Shown: positions 17,419 to 25,866 of the stretch, one piece after another
How positions within the stretch are numbered: the stretch's first letter is position 1
How the letters are laid out: each line of letters opens with the position of its first letter
DNA from: Phycisphaerae bacterium
GTDB taxonomy: Bacteria > Planctomycetota > Phycisphaerae > UBA1845 > UTPLA1
DNA: 37,356 nucleotides
Assembly (NCBI GenBank): GCA_030432035.1
Contig: JAUIHO010000020.1
Span: 1-37,356 of the forward strand
Reading direction: 5' to 3'
The notes under the pieces: model-generated
Told to the model about the DNA's origin: nothing
The model's database searches: none
The model's input: only the letters and a program-made list of their open reading frames with translations
Program-made: the position numbers and the translations under genes

Positions 17419-19890
17419 ATGACAATCAAAGATCCCAATTCACACGTTTCCGAGGATGCCAGATTGCGTATGGTGGCGTTTTTTGCCGTGATTACGCTGC
17501 TCCTTCCGATTGCTGCTAATGCCCAACCAGCTAACGACGATGCATCAAACGCTGTGTCTGCATCGTTAGGTATAAATATTGTCGACAATCGAGGTGCCAC
17601 CTCTGGCGGCACGATCAGTTGCGCCGACGACAACGATGTTTGGTACTTCTTTGATGCTGCGACCGCGCAATGTAGTGCAGTAGTTTTCGATCTATCTATC
17701 GATATCGTCTTACCCAGCGCCGGCTACTCGCCAACGCTAGCAGTGTACGACAATGCGGGTACGAACGAGCTTGCCTGCGATGCATCGTCACCGCCATCTA
17801 TTACCATCCCGGCTACGAATACGACCTATTGGATCCGCGTCGGTGGCGTCGGCGGTTCGACCGGCACGGCGCGCCTCATCATTAACTGCTCGGGTCCGAA
17901 CACCATTAACGGTTACGTCTGGGAGCCGGTATCCAACACCGATCCGTCCCCGCGCTACGATCATTCGATGGTGTATGACTCGACCAACCAAACGGTCTTA
18001 CTATTTGGTGGTCGAGCCCCCGGCAGTCTCTTTGGTGACTTTTACGAACTCGACAATAACGCGCCGAATCATCCGTGGGGTTCTGCAAGTTTGGCGGGCG
18101 CCGCGCCGCCCGCGTCCTACGGGCACGCGATAGCCTTTGACCGCAATCGAGATCGACTGGTGCTGTTCGGCGGCTGGACGCCAACCGGTCGGTCGAATGA
18201 AACCTACGAATACGATGTCGTCAACCAAATCTGGCACAACCCGCAACCTGCAATTCGTCCGGCGGCCCGCTATTACCATGGCATGGCTTATGACAGTGTT
18301 CGCGGTCGCACGGTGCTATACGGCGGTTCGACCAATACCGGCGTGAGCGGCGAAACCTGGGAATGGAACGGTAGCCAATGGACGTTACGAACCAATTTCA
18401 CGTGTCCGACTACGCTACTATGTGAGCGGTTTAATTTTGCAATGGCGTATAGCCCATTGTTTGGCGCTACGCATATCTTCGGCGGAACGAACGGATCCAC
18501 ATGCTTTAACGATACGGCAAGTTGGAACGGCACTTCATGGGGGATTTCCACTGCCGCCGGTCCGACCGAACGCAGCTCACACGAAATGGTTTGGGATTCG
18601 GTTCGCAACGAGTTCGTCTTGTACGGCGGCAATACCGTCGGTTGTATCGCGGGCGGTGGCGTCGAGAGCGACACAGTTGTATATCAAACAACGTGGGCGT
18701 TTAAAAACAGTGTTGGGAATCAGCCACGGTTTGGACACGCGATGGCGTTTGATGAATCGATCGGGGCCGTCGTCATGCATGGCGGTGCCAGTTCAACTGT
18801 GTTGTCCGGCGAAACATTCATCGGTGAACCCGGCATTCCGAATGACGATCCCAATGGTGCGATTCCGATCACAACCAACTCGTCCCGCACGATAGACTCG
18901 CAAGCCGCCACCGACGGTTTGCCCGGTTGTGCGAGCGGTGCCGATCTCTGGTACGAATATACCGCTACGTGCACCGGGCAGATTTCAATCAGCTTGACCG
19001 GCGGGACGTTTATCCCCGAATTGGCGATCTACCAAGGTAGCGCACCCGGCGGCGCATTGATCGCCTGCGAAACGGGAACAACGGGATTTGTCCGATCCGA
19101 ATTCATCGTCACGAATGGGACGACCTATACGGTACGGCTCGGCGCGGTCGGCGGCGCGGGCGGTGTCGGTTCATTACACGTAGGGTATTGCGACTCGCAA
19201 TCCTGCCCATCCACCATCGGAATCGGCAGTCAAACGCAGTTTCTTGTCGAGATCACCGGAACGGCAAGCGGGTTGCCGTGGTCCTGGATTGTTGAATGGC
19301 CGTCTGGCTTTGCCGTGGACTACCAAGTGCCCGGTGTTGCCCCCGGCGGTACGGCATCCGATCTGGCCGCCGCATGGGTGGCGTCGATCAATAGCCATCC
19401 ATGTTTTCCGGCGCGGTTAAGGGCGCAGCAACTATCCGGCGGTAACAGCAATAAATTCCTTATTACCATCGGTGGCAATCAGGCGTTTATGAATGTTGCG
19501 GTGGGGCCTGCCGGCCAAATTCCAAATTGCTATCTGAATCCAATTTCGGTTTGTCCGTTTAACCCGGATGCGTCTCAAATTTTATTGTCGGGTGAAGACT
19601 GCAACCTTAACGGTGAAGATGACACGATCGATCTCTTGCAGAACCGAGGACTCGACGCGAACAACAACGGTGTGATCGATAGTTGCGAACTGGTGTTCGG
19701 CGACGTCAACTGCGACGAACGCATTAACGGTCATGACCTGTCGGCATTCGTAACCGCATTGACCGACCCGGGACAATACGAAGAGCGGTATCCGGCTTGT
19801 CCGATACTCACTGCAGATATGGATGGCGATCTACTCGTAACCCCGGCGGATATTGAACCGTTCGTGTTGCTTTTACTAGCCGAGGAATAA
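17419..19890 (+). CDS. Large secreted kelch-propeller protein with dockerin-like tail
   Basis: 823 residues. A signal peptide (hydrophobic core MVAFFAVITLLLPIAANA, cleavage before QPANDD) is followed by a PPC-like beta-sandwich (about 55-155; DDNDVWYFFDAAT). Six kelch blades start near residues 177, 230, 281, 335, 382 and 434, each with R/Y-x-x-H-x-M-x-(Y/F)D and a closing GG. A second PPC-like domain follows (about 485-595; GADLWYEYTATC). After a further domain of unknown type come DCNLNGEDDT and DANNNGVIDSCE, and a dockerin-type pair of calcium loops (GDVNCDERINGHDLSAF.. TADMDGDLLVTPADIEPF) ends the protein. Such tails are common in planctomycete surface proteins. Role unknown; probably cell-surface or matrix binding. 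Confidence 0.85.
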   Translation: MTIKDPNSHVSEDARLRMVAFFAVITLLLPIAANAQPANDDASNAVSASLGINIVDNRGATSGGTISCADDNDVWYFFDAATAQCSAVVFDLSIDIVLPSAGYSPTLAVYDNAGTNELACDASSPPSITIPATNTTYWIRVGGVGGSTGTARLIINCSGPNTINGYVWEPVSNTDPSPRYDHSMVYDSTNQTVLLFGGRAPGSLFGDFYELDNNAPNHPWGSASLAGAAPPASYGHAIAFDRNRDRLVLFGGWTPTGRSNETYEYDVVNQIWHNPQPAIRPAARYYHGMAYDSVRGRTVLYGGSTNTGVSGETWEWNGSQWTLRTNFTCPTTLLCERFNFAMAYSPLFGATHIFGGTNGSTCFNDTASWNGTSWGISTAAGPTERSSHEMVWDSVRNEFVLYGGNTVGCIAGGGVESDTVVYQTTWAFKNSVGNQPRFGHAMAFDESIGAVVMHGGASSTVLSGETFIGEPGIPNDDPNGAIPITTNSSRTIDSQAATDGLPGCASGADLWYEYTATCTGQISISLTGGTFIPELAIYQGSAPGGALIACETGTTGFVRSEFIVTNGTTYTVRLGAVGGAGGVGSLHVGYCDSQSCPSTIGIGSQTQFLVEITGTASGLPWSWIVEWPSGFAVDYQVPGVAPGGTASDLAAAWVASINSHPCFPARLRAQQLSGGNSNKFLITIGGNQAFMNVAVGPAGQIPNCYLNPISVCPFNPDASQILLSGEDCNLNGEDDTIDLLQNRGLDANNNGVIDSCELVFGDVNCDERINGHDLSAFVTALTDPGQYEERYPACPILTADMDGDLLVTPADIEPFVLLLLAEE

Positions 19891-19895
19891 TGTGC

Positions 19896-19926
19896 AAAAA
19901 AGAGCCGCGCTAGCGCGCGGTCTTTT
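19896..19926. terminator. Bidirectional terminator between convergent genes
   Basis: A GC stem, CCGCGC (19905-19910) with GCGCGG (19915-19920) and loop TAGC, is flanked by an A-run on the left (19896-19902) and TCTTTTC on the right (19921-19927). Read on either strand it is a hairpin followed by T-rich sequence. It lies exactly between the stops of the kelch gene (+) and the sigma-54 regulator gene (-). Confidence 0.8.
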
Positions 19927-19948
19927 CGTATCAAGCTTTGGCAATCCG

Positions 19949-21397
19949 TTAGCTCAACACCGGCTCCGCATCCAAACCGTACTGCTTCATCTTTTTATAA
20001 AGCGTCGTTCGGTTGATATCGAGCGCCGCCGCCGTGGCTTGGCGGTTCCAACCGTTGGCCTTGAGGGCCGCTTCGATGATGCGGCGTTCGGGTTCTTCGA
20101 GCGCTTGGCGCAACGGCATCGGTTGCGACGGCACGCGGATCACATTGTCGTCGCCGCCTGCGACTGACGCGATCGGCTTGCCTTGCGGGTTGTCTTCTAA
20201 CACCTGCGGTGGCAAATCGCCGGGGGCGATGAAGCGTTCCTTACACAGCACGACGGCACGCTCGACGGCGTTTTCTAACTCGCGTACGTTGCCGGGCCAG
20301 GCGTAGCGCTGCAATGATGTGATGGCTTCGGGCGTAAAGTCTTTGATATCGCGACCGATTTCCTCGCAATACTTCTTCAGGAAGTGCCGCGCCAAATTCG
20401 GTATGTCGCCCAATCGTTCGACCAGCGACGGCATCTGCAACGTCACCACGTTAATACGGTAATACAGGTCTTGGCGGAATCGACCGGCGGAAACTTCTTC
20501 CTGCAGATCGACGTTCGACGCAAGTATCACGCGCACGTCGGCCTTGACCGTATCGTTGGAGCCTACAGGTTCATAACACTTTTCTTGCAGTACGCGCAGC
20601 AGCTTGACCTGAAACGCCGCCGACGCCGAGTTGATTTCGTCGAGAAAGATCGTGCCGCCTTCGGCCGCTTTGAATTTACCTTCTTTGTCGGCCGTCGCGC
20701 CGGTGAATGATCCCTTCACATGGCCGAACAATTCGCTTTCGAGCAGTCCTTCAGGAATCGCACCGCAGGATACTTCAACAAACGGTTGCTTGGCCCGCTC
20801 CGAGCGATGATGAATCGCGTGCGCCACCAAGCTCTTACCCGTACCCGATTCACCGCTAATGAGCACGGTCGATTTCGTATCCGCAACCGTCTCAACCAAA
20901 TCGAAGATGCGCAACATCTTGTAGTCGTGACCGACGACGTTATCGAGACCGTAGCGCAGATCGAGCTGCGATTTGAGCGATTGGTTTTCGCGCACCAGCG
21001 CCTGCCGTTGCAATGCGCGCTGCAACACGAGTTGCAACTCGTCATCGATAATGGGCTTGGTGAGATAGTCGTATGCGCCCATCTTGATCGCTTCGACAGC
21101 CGATTCGATCGTGCCGTAGCCGGTGATCACGATCGGCACGACGGCTTGATAGCGATCGCGCAAGATGTTCAACAGCTCGAAGCCATCGGCGTCAGGCATG
21201 TTCACATCGGTGATCGCAATCGCGTAGGCGTCTTGCTCCAGCTTTTCGACCGCCGCACTCACCGAGTTCACACCGACGGCGTCGTAACCTTCGGTGATCA
21301 ACAGTTCGGTTAGCGATTCGACGATGATGCGGTCGTCATCCACGACCAATACCTTGAACGAATCGCGTGCCTGTTCGTTATTCTGTGCTTTAGTCAT
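19949..21397 (-). CDS. NtrC-family sigma-54-dependent response regulator
   Basis: 482 residues from ATG 21397, with GAGGAGG about 9 bases upstream. Receiver domain (15-128): acidic pocket VVDDD, phosphoacceptor Asp64 ([14 protein letters not shown]) and Lys114 in TKP. AAA+ domain: Walker A GESGTGKS (182-189), sigma-54 contact loop GSFTGA (229-234, in place of the usual GAFTGA), Walker B GGTIFLDE, and [16 protein letters not shown] Fis-type helix-turn-helix ends the protein ([20 protein letters not shown]). It activates sigma-54 promoters on phosphorylation, presumably by the histidine kinase whose 3' end it overlaps by 8 bases. Target genes are not evident here. Confidence 0.95.
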   Translation of the reverse strand: MTKAQNNEQARDSFKVLVVDDDRIIVESLTELLITEGYDAVGVNSVSAAVEKLEQDAYAIAITDVNMPDADGFELLNILRDRYQAVVPIVITGYGTIESAVEAIKMGAYDYLTKPIIDDELQLVLQRALQRQALVRENQSLKSQLDLRYGLDNVVGHDYKMLRIFDLVETVADTKSTVLISGESGTGKSLVAHAIHHRSERAKQPFVEVSCGAIPEGLLESELFGHVKGSFTGATADKEGKFKAAEGGTIFLDEINSASAAFQVKLLRVLQEKCYEPVGSNDTVKADVRVILASNVDLQEEVSAGRFRQDLYYRINVVTLQMPSLVERLGDIPNLARHFLKKYCEEIGRDIKDFTPEAITSLQRYAWPGNVRELENAVERAVVLCKERFIAPGDLPPQVLEDNPQGKPIASVAGGDDNVIRVPSQPMPLRQALEEPERRIIEAALKANGWNRQATAAALDINRTTLYKKMKQYGLDAEPVLS

Positions 21398-22520
21398 CGG
21401 CGGCACCCTCCTCGGATGTGCTGGTTGGTTTCGCTGTAGGTGCGGGTAGATCGATCGTGAAACACGCGCCACCGTCGTCGCGATTGGTGGCATTAATTTT
21501 TCCGGCGCGCGTTTGAATCAACTCGCGGCAGACTGCGAGCCCCAGCCCGGTTCCCGCGCCGTTGAGTTTGGTCGTGTAGAAAGCCCGAAAGAGTTTCTCC
21601 GGATCGTCGCCAACGCCCGGACCGTAATCATCAAATCGAATGCGTAGCCATTGGTCCGTTTGCGCGACCGTGACGTCGATACGCCCGACATTGTCCATCG
21701 CATCCACGGCGTTTTTCAACAGGTTGCAAAACACTTGCAAGAGACCGTCACTGTTTGCAAAGGGCGAGGTCGTAACGTTTTCATCGATGCGAAGTTCAAC
21801 GCGAACGTTCCGCGCATGTGCGGTTGACGATTCGATCGCGTCTTCCAATAAAGTTTGCACTGTCGCGGGGCGATCCACGTTCGTGTGCGTCCGCGAAAAC
21901 TCCAGCAAGTCGCGCACGATGCCCGTCATGCGGCGCACGCCTTCCTGAATGCGATCCAAATAGTCCAGCGTTTTCGCGTCGGCCTGTTCGCCCAATCGTC
22001 GACGTGCCAAACCGGCGTAACGCAACACGCCGTCGAGCGGGTTGTTCAACTCGTGTGCGACCTTTGCGGCGACCTGACCGATGGCGGCCATGCGTTCGAG
22101 CGTGCCGCTTCGTTGAGCGTAGCTACATTGGTCGGTGACATCGCAAACCGTCACAAAACCGTAAGTCTCGCCGCCGTCTTGAAGTTGACCGTTGGAAAGC
22201 GTGAGTTCGAATTGTTGGCTCGGCGCGCCGTCGGCGCGTTGATAGCTGCCGGTAAATCGTTGCATCGCGTTTTGTCGCAATTGCGCCCGCAAGATCGATT
22301 GCCAATCAAACGCGCGCTGCTCAACGGCAACGCGTTTTAGCAAGTCGACTGCCGACGCCTGCGGTGCAAACCACGAGCGCGCCGTCAGGTTGGCAAACGC
22401 CACGTTTAAGCGCGCATCGAAAACGATGACGCCGACCGGCAGCCGGTCGAGTAGCGCCGATGCCTGCGAATAAGGCGTCGCAGCTTGCTGAGTCTGCTGA
22501 ATATCGGAGCCAAGCCCCAT
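21390..22520 (-). CDS. Soluble PAS-domain sensor histidine kinase (NtrB-like)
   Basis: 376 residues from ATG 22520. No membrane helix, so a cytoplasmic sensor. Residues about 20-130 form a PAS-like domain (LLDRLPVGVIVFDARLNVAF, a typical PAS opening). The dimerisation/phosphoacceptor box is VAAKVAHELNNPLDGVLRYA with His156. The ATPase domain follows: N-box NLLKNAVDAMD, G1 DDYGPGVGD, and G2 GAGTGLGLAVCREL. This HisKA arrangement is that of NtrB/AtoS-type partners of NtrC regulators. An upstream frame extension to 22604 is ignored because the 22520 ATG overlaps the stop of an upstream small ORF (TAATG) and keeps the PAS domain intact. The signal sensed is unknown. Confidence 0.93.
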   Translation of the reverse strand: MGLGSDIQQTQQAATPYSQASALLDRLPVGVIVFDARLNVAFANLTARSWFAPQASAVDLLKRVAVEQRAFDWQSILRAQLRQNAMQRFTGSYQRADGAPSQQFELTLSNGQLQDGGETYGFVTVCDVTDQCSYAQRSGTLERMAAIGQVAAKVAHELNNPLDGVLRYAGLARRRLGEQADAKTLDYLDRIQEGVRRMTGIVRDLLEFSRTHTNVDRPATVQTLLEDAIESSTAHARNVRVELRIDENVTTSPFANSDGLLQVFCNLLKNAVDAMDNVGRIDVTVAQTDQWLRIRFDDYGPGVGDDPEKLFRAFYTTKLNGAGTGLGLAVCRELIQTRAGKINATNRDDGGACFTIDLPAPTAKPTSTSEEGAADD

Positions 22521-22750
22521 TATTTCGTTCCCCGTTTGCGAGTGCGTTGGCCGCCAACCTGCCGCTCGGGCGAAGGGCGACCGTGCGTGTTGCGTGAAAT
22601 CCACGCGACCGTGTCTTCATCGGTCAACAAGGTCTCGGGCTGGGGATCAATCCGCCCGCAGCGATTGCGGGTTGGGCGATAATGTTTGCGAGCATTTAGG
22701 CCTTGGGCTAGCATCGACCGCTTCGCGGCAGGGCCGATATGTGTGGCCAC
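22520..22750 (-). CDS. Possible small basic protein upstream of the histidine kinase
   Basis: Open frame of 76 codons (or 64 from ATG 22714) ending at TAA 22522-22520, which overlaps the kinase ATG in the sequence TAATG. That junction is typical of coupled genes. The protein would be Arg-rich, with a middle part LLTDEDTVAWISRNTHGRP and a basic end RTRKRGTK. Codon choice looks similar to real genes, but no ribosome site is visible and I recognise no family. If not translated, this is simply the leader of the kinase gene, which must also contain the divergent promoters for it and alanine dehydrogenase. Confidence 0.4.
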   Translation of the reverse strand: MATHIGPAAKRSMLAQGLNARKHYRPTRNRCGRIDPQPETLLTDEDTVAWISRNTHGRPSPERQVGGQRTRKRGTK

Positions 22751-22791
22751 GCCGAGTCGAAGTAACAGCCATTTCTATCGGAGCACGGCCC

Positions 22792-23898
22792 ATGATTGTT
22801 GGTGTGGTGAAAGAGATTAAGCCGCATGAATATCGCGTAGGATTGATTCCGTCCGGCGCGGAAAGCCTCGTCAAAATGGGCCACCACGTGTTGGTCGAAA
22901 CGCAAGCGGGCGTCGGCTCCGGTTTTCTCGACGAAGATTACGAAAAGGTCGGCGCCAAGGTCGTGCCCGATGCCAACACCGTTTTCGGTGAAGCCGAGAT
23001 GGTGGTGAAGGTCAAGGAGCCGCAACCGACCGAGTGCGAACTGCTGCGCAAAGATCAGGTCTGCTTTACTTACTTCCACTTCGCCGCCGATCGCGGTTTA
23101 ACCGAGGGCGTTCTCAAGAGCGGTTGCGTCGCGATTGCTTATGAGACGGTGCGCGATCGCAAGGGCACGCTGCCGTTGCTCACGCCGATGAGTGAAGTCG
23201 CCGGCAAGATGAGCGTGCAGGAAGGTGCCAAGTATCTCGAAAAGCCGATGATGGGTCGCGGCATTCTGCTCGGTGGCATTCCCGGTGTAGAGCCCGCCAC
23301 GGTGCTCGTGCTCGGTGGTGGTGTCGTTGGTACCAATGACGCCAAGGTCGCGGCGGGCCTCGGCGCACGCGTGATTTTGATGGATATCAATCTCGATCGC
23401 TTGCGCTATTTGAATGACGTGATGCCGGCCAACGTGCAGACGCTCTTTAGCGATCCGCAACTCATCGATCATCACCTCGTCGAAGCCGACTTGGTCATCG
23501 GTGCCGTGCTCATTCCCGGTGCCCGTTGCCCAGTGTTGGTCAAACGCGATCACCTCAAGACGATGAAGCCCGGCGCAGTCATCGTCGACGTCGGTGTCGA
23601 TCAGGGCGGCTGCTGCGAAACGATTAAGCCCACCACGCACGATAACCCGACGTACATGGTCGATGATGTGGTGCACTACGGCGTGGCCAACATGCCGGGT
23701 GCCGTCGGTCGCACCAGTACCTACGGCCTGTGCAACGCCACGCTGCCGTACGTCAAACGCCTCGCATCGCAGGGTTATGTAAAGGCGTGTAAGGATGATC
23801 CCGGTTTGGCTGCCGGCATCGACGTGCACAAGGGCATTCTGACCAATAAGGACGTGGCCGAAACGTTCGGGCTCACGTGGGAAGCCCTGACGCTGTAA
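22792..23898 (+). CDS. ald: Alanine dehydrogenase
   Basis: NAD-dependent oxidative deamination of L-alanine to pyruvate and ammonium, reversible. 368 residues from ATG 22792 with GGAG about 8 bases upstream; the frame runs open to 22594 but the family start is MIVGVVKEIKPHEYRVGLIP. Catalytic residues fall at the family positions: Lys75 (KVKEPQ), His96 (YFHFAAD) and Asp270 (VDQGG). The nucleotide-binding Rossmann segment is LGGGVVGTNDAKVAAGLGAR with acidic LMDIN. The conserved HYGVANMPGAVGRTSTYGL is also present. It is divergent from the two-component genes; control by them is possible but not shown. Confidence 0.96.
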   Translation: MIVGVVKEIKPHEYRVGLIPSGAESLVKMGHHVLVETQAGVGSGFLDEDYEKVGAKVVPDANTVFGEAEMVVKVKEPQPTECELLRKDQVCFTYFHFAADRGLTEGVLKSGCVAIAYETVRDRKGTLPLLTPMSEVAGKMSVQEGAKYLEKPMMGRGILLGGIPGVEPATVLVLGGGVVGTNDAKVAAGLGARVILMDINLDRLRYLNDVMPANVQTLFSDPQLIDHHLVEADLVIGAVLIPGARCPVLVKRDHLKTMKPGAVIVDVGVDQGGCCETIKPTTHDNPTYMVDDVVHYGVANMPGAVGRTSTYGLCNATLPYVKRLASQGYVKACKDDPGLAAGIDVHKGILTNKDVAETFGLTWEALTL

Positions 23899-24040
23899 GG
23901 GCATATTCCCGTCGCGTATTGCCAGAATTCGTTGAATATCGCTCAAACCGCCGTTATGGATAGTGAGGCGGCACGTTTTCCGTTGCGCGAATGCGTAAAG
24001 ATTCGTTGCCGTCGGCCGTCGAGCCGTTATTCGTCCGACG

Positions 24041-24054
24041 ACTTGGTATACAAT
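24041..24054 (+). promoter_or_regulatory. Candidate -10 element for the export operon
   Basis: ACTTGGTATACAAT contains overlapping TATACA and TACAAT hexamers, good -10 matches, about 42 bases before the adaptor gene start. No strong -35 hexamer lies 16-18 bases upstream. The gap between alanine dehydrogenase and the adaptor gene (23899-24095) holds nothing else I can name. Confidence 0.35.
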
Positions 24055-24095
24055 TCTGAACAGGTCGGATGATCTCGATCCAGTTGGGAGCGCCC

Positions 24096-25691
24096 ATGAA
24101 AAAAGTCATTGGCATAGGTTTCTTATTAGTCGTCGTTTCCGGCATTGTCTATTTGTCGGTCGCCGGTTTGCCGCAGTTCGGTATCTCATTCCTCGATGGT
24201 GAGAAGACTGCGGCCAAGCGGGGCGATATGACGATTCCGGTTACGGCCACTGGCAAGGTCGAAGCGGCGCGCATTCTCGAAATCAAAAGTAAGGCCAGCG
24301 GTCGGTTGATGGATATCAATGTGGTTGAAGGCCAGATGGTGAAAGAGGGCACGCTGCTGGCGAAGCTCGACCCGGTTGACGAACGCCGCAACGTCGAAGC
24401 GCGCGAAGCTGCACTCGACCGCGCGCAAAGCGCGCTGGAGAAAACCAAGATTGCGTTGGAAGACCGCGAGTTGGAATTGCCGCTTTCGACGCGCGAAGCT
24501 CGGTTGCGGTTGCAAGACGCGGAAGCGCGATTGACTGAGGCGGAGTTTCGGTACAACCGGGTTAAGGGATTTAAGACCACGGGTAATGCGAGCGACGTTG
24601 AAATTATTTCCACTGAAGCGGCGTTCCAAGTAGCAAAGGCAACGCGCGACCTCGCCAAGGTGCAAGTCGAGCGCGCCGAAAAGAACGAACGCCTGTTGCT
24701 CAAGAGCGCCCGCGAAGATGTCGCGTCAGCGCAAGGCACGGTCGATGAAGCTCAGAAGGCACTCGACGAAGCCAAGGAGCGATTGAGCGATACCGAGATC
24801 ATCGCGCCTGCCGACGCCATGGTGTACAGCATCCTTCGGAAAGAAGGCGAGTTGATTCAAAGCGGTACTACATCGCTGACGGGCGGCTCGCCGATTTTGT
24901 ATCTCGCCGACACGTCTTCAATGTTTGTCATGGCGCAGGTCGATGAGGCCGACATCGGTTCGATTCGCGAAATCGCGCCTGAGCATGCCACACCTGGCAA
25001 AACGCAACGCCTCAGCGACGAAGAGTATCGCCGCCTCGGTAATGAGATCATTTCGCAAGCTGCCGAACGGGCCGAAGACGAGCAGGATGATTCGGAAACA
25101 GACGAGTCGAACGACAAGAAAGACGACGTTAACGTAAAGGCTGCCACGCGCGGCGTGCCGATTGTGCTCGCGTCAATGAAAGATGAGCCGTTAAACGCGG
25201 CGAGCGAAGACGAAGAACTCTCCGAAGACGACGTGCCTGAATCGGTCAAGCAGGATCTGCTCGGCCGCCCGGTCGAAGTCAAAGTCGAAGCCTATCGCAA
25301 CGAAGATTTCAAAGGTGTGATCGAACGCATTTTGCCTGAGCCGGTGCAAACCGCAGGCTCCGTAGCGTTTCGCGTGCGCATTCGCCTTTTCGGTGACGAG
25401 GTCGAAAAGCTGATGGGTATGCAGGCCGACTTGTCGTTCGAAACCAAGACGCAGAACGATGTGATCCTCGTGCCGAACGAAGCGTTACACAGCGAAGGCA
25501 CCGAATGTTTCGTGTACATTCCCCATCGCGAGAACGACGACCAACGCTGGGATAAGAAGAAGGTCTCTGTCGAGATCGGCGAAACGGACGGCGTGGATAC
25601 CGTAATTCATACCGGCATTAAGGACGGCGACGAGGTGTGGACCAAGCTGCCGCAGTTTACCGACCGCGAACGCCGCGAACGAGGTGACTAG
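24096..25691 (+). CDS. MacA/HlyD-type periplasmic adaptor with acidic insertion
   Basis: 531 residues from ATG 24096 (GGGAG just upstream). One N-terminal membrane helix (VIGIGFLLVVVSGIVYLSVA) anchors it. Then come a lipoyl-like half (VTATGKVEAARILEIKSKAS.. GTLLAKLDP), a long alpha-helical hairpin (about 95-245, rich in Ala, Glu and Arg), the second lipoyl half (TEIIAPADAMVYSILRKEGE) and a beta-barrel domain. The barrel is interrupted at about residues 295-388 by a highly acidic stretch (DEQDDSETDESNDKKDD, EDEELSEDD) before resuming as RPVEVKVEAYRNEDFKGVIE. The C-terminal membrane-proximal part is normal. It should bridge the downstream ATPase/permease pair to an outer channel or act in lipid/peptide export. 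Substrate unknown. Confidence 0.9.
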   Translation: MKKVIGIGFLLVVVSGIVYLSVAGLPQFGISFLDGEKTAAKRGDMTIPVTATGKVEAARILEIKSKASGRLMDINVVEGQMVKEGTLLAKLDPVDERRNVEAREAALDRAQSALEKTKIALEDRELELPLSTREARLRLQDAEARLTEAEFRYNRVKGFKTTGNASDVEIISTEAAFQVAKATRDLAKVQVERAEKNERLLLKSAREDVASAQGTVDEAQKALDEAKERLSDTEIIAPADAMVYSILRKEGELIQSGTTSLTGGSPILYLADTSSMFVMAQVDEADIGSIREIAPEHATPGKTQRLSDEEYRRLGNEIISQAAERAEDEQDDSETDESNDKKDDVNVKAATRGVPIVLASMKDEPLNAASEDEELSEDDVPESVKQDLLGRPVEVKVEAYRNEDFKGVIERILPEPVQTAGSVAFRVRIRLFGDEVEKLMGMQADLSFETKTQNDVILVPNEALHSEGTECFVYIPHRENDDQRWDKKKVSVEIGETDGVDTVIHTGIKDGDEVWTKLPQFTDRERRERGD

Positions 25692-25693
25692 TC

Positions 25694-25757
25694 GCGCTGT
25701 GGCACTGGTTTCTAACCAGTGATTCGTTTGCGCTGTGGCACCGGTTTGCAACCGGTG
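25694..25757 (+). repeat. Two copies of hairpin repeat family I
   Basis: 25703-25721 reads CACTGGTTTCTAACCAGTG and 25739-25757 reads CACCGGTTTGCAACCGGTG, each preceded by GCGCTGTGG. The first has T where the second has C in the left arm, and A where the second has G in the right arm: a compensating base-pair change. The rest of the gap to the ATPase start codon has no gene and no clear promoter. Confidence 0.85.
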
Positions 25758-25866
25758 TTTGTGTTGGAGCTGATGAATCGTTTGGGTGGTGGTGCGATTT
25801 GAGTAGCACATACGCCCCAGCAAATCTCCCCATGGGAGGCTTAAGTCGTAGGACGCAGAGAGAATT

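Noticed and set aside
22594..22791. N-terminal extension of alanine dehydrogenase
   Set aside because: The 66 extra residues have no counterpart in the family, and ATG 22792 has a ribosome site and the normal family start.
23098..23946. 282-codon open frame opposite alanine dehydrogenase
   Set aside because: The + strand keeps the catalytic Lys, His and Asp at family positions; the opposite frame shows no recognisable feature.
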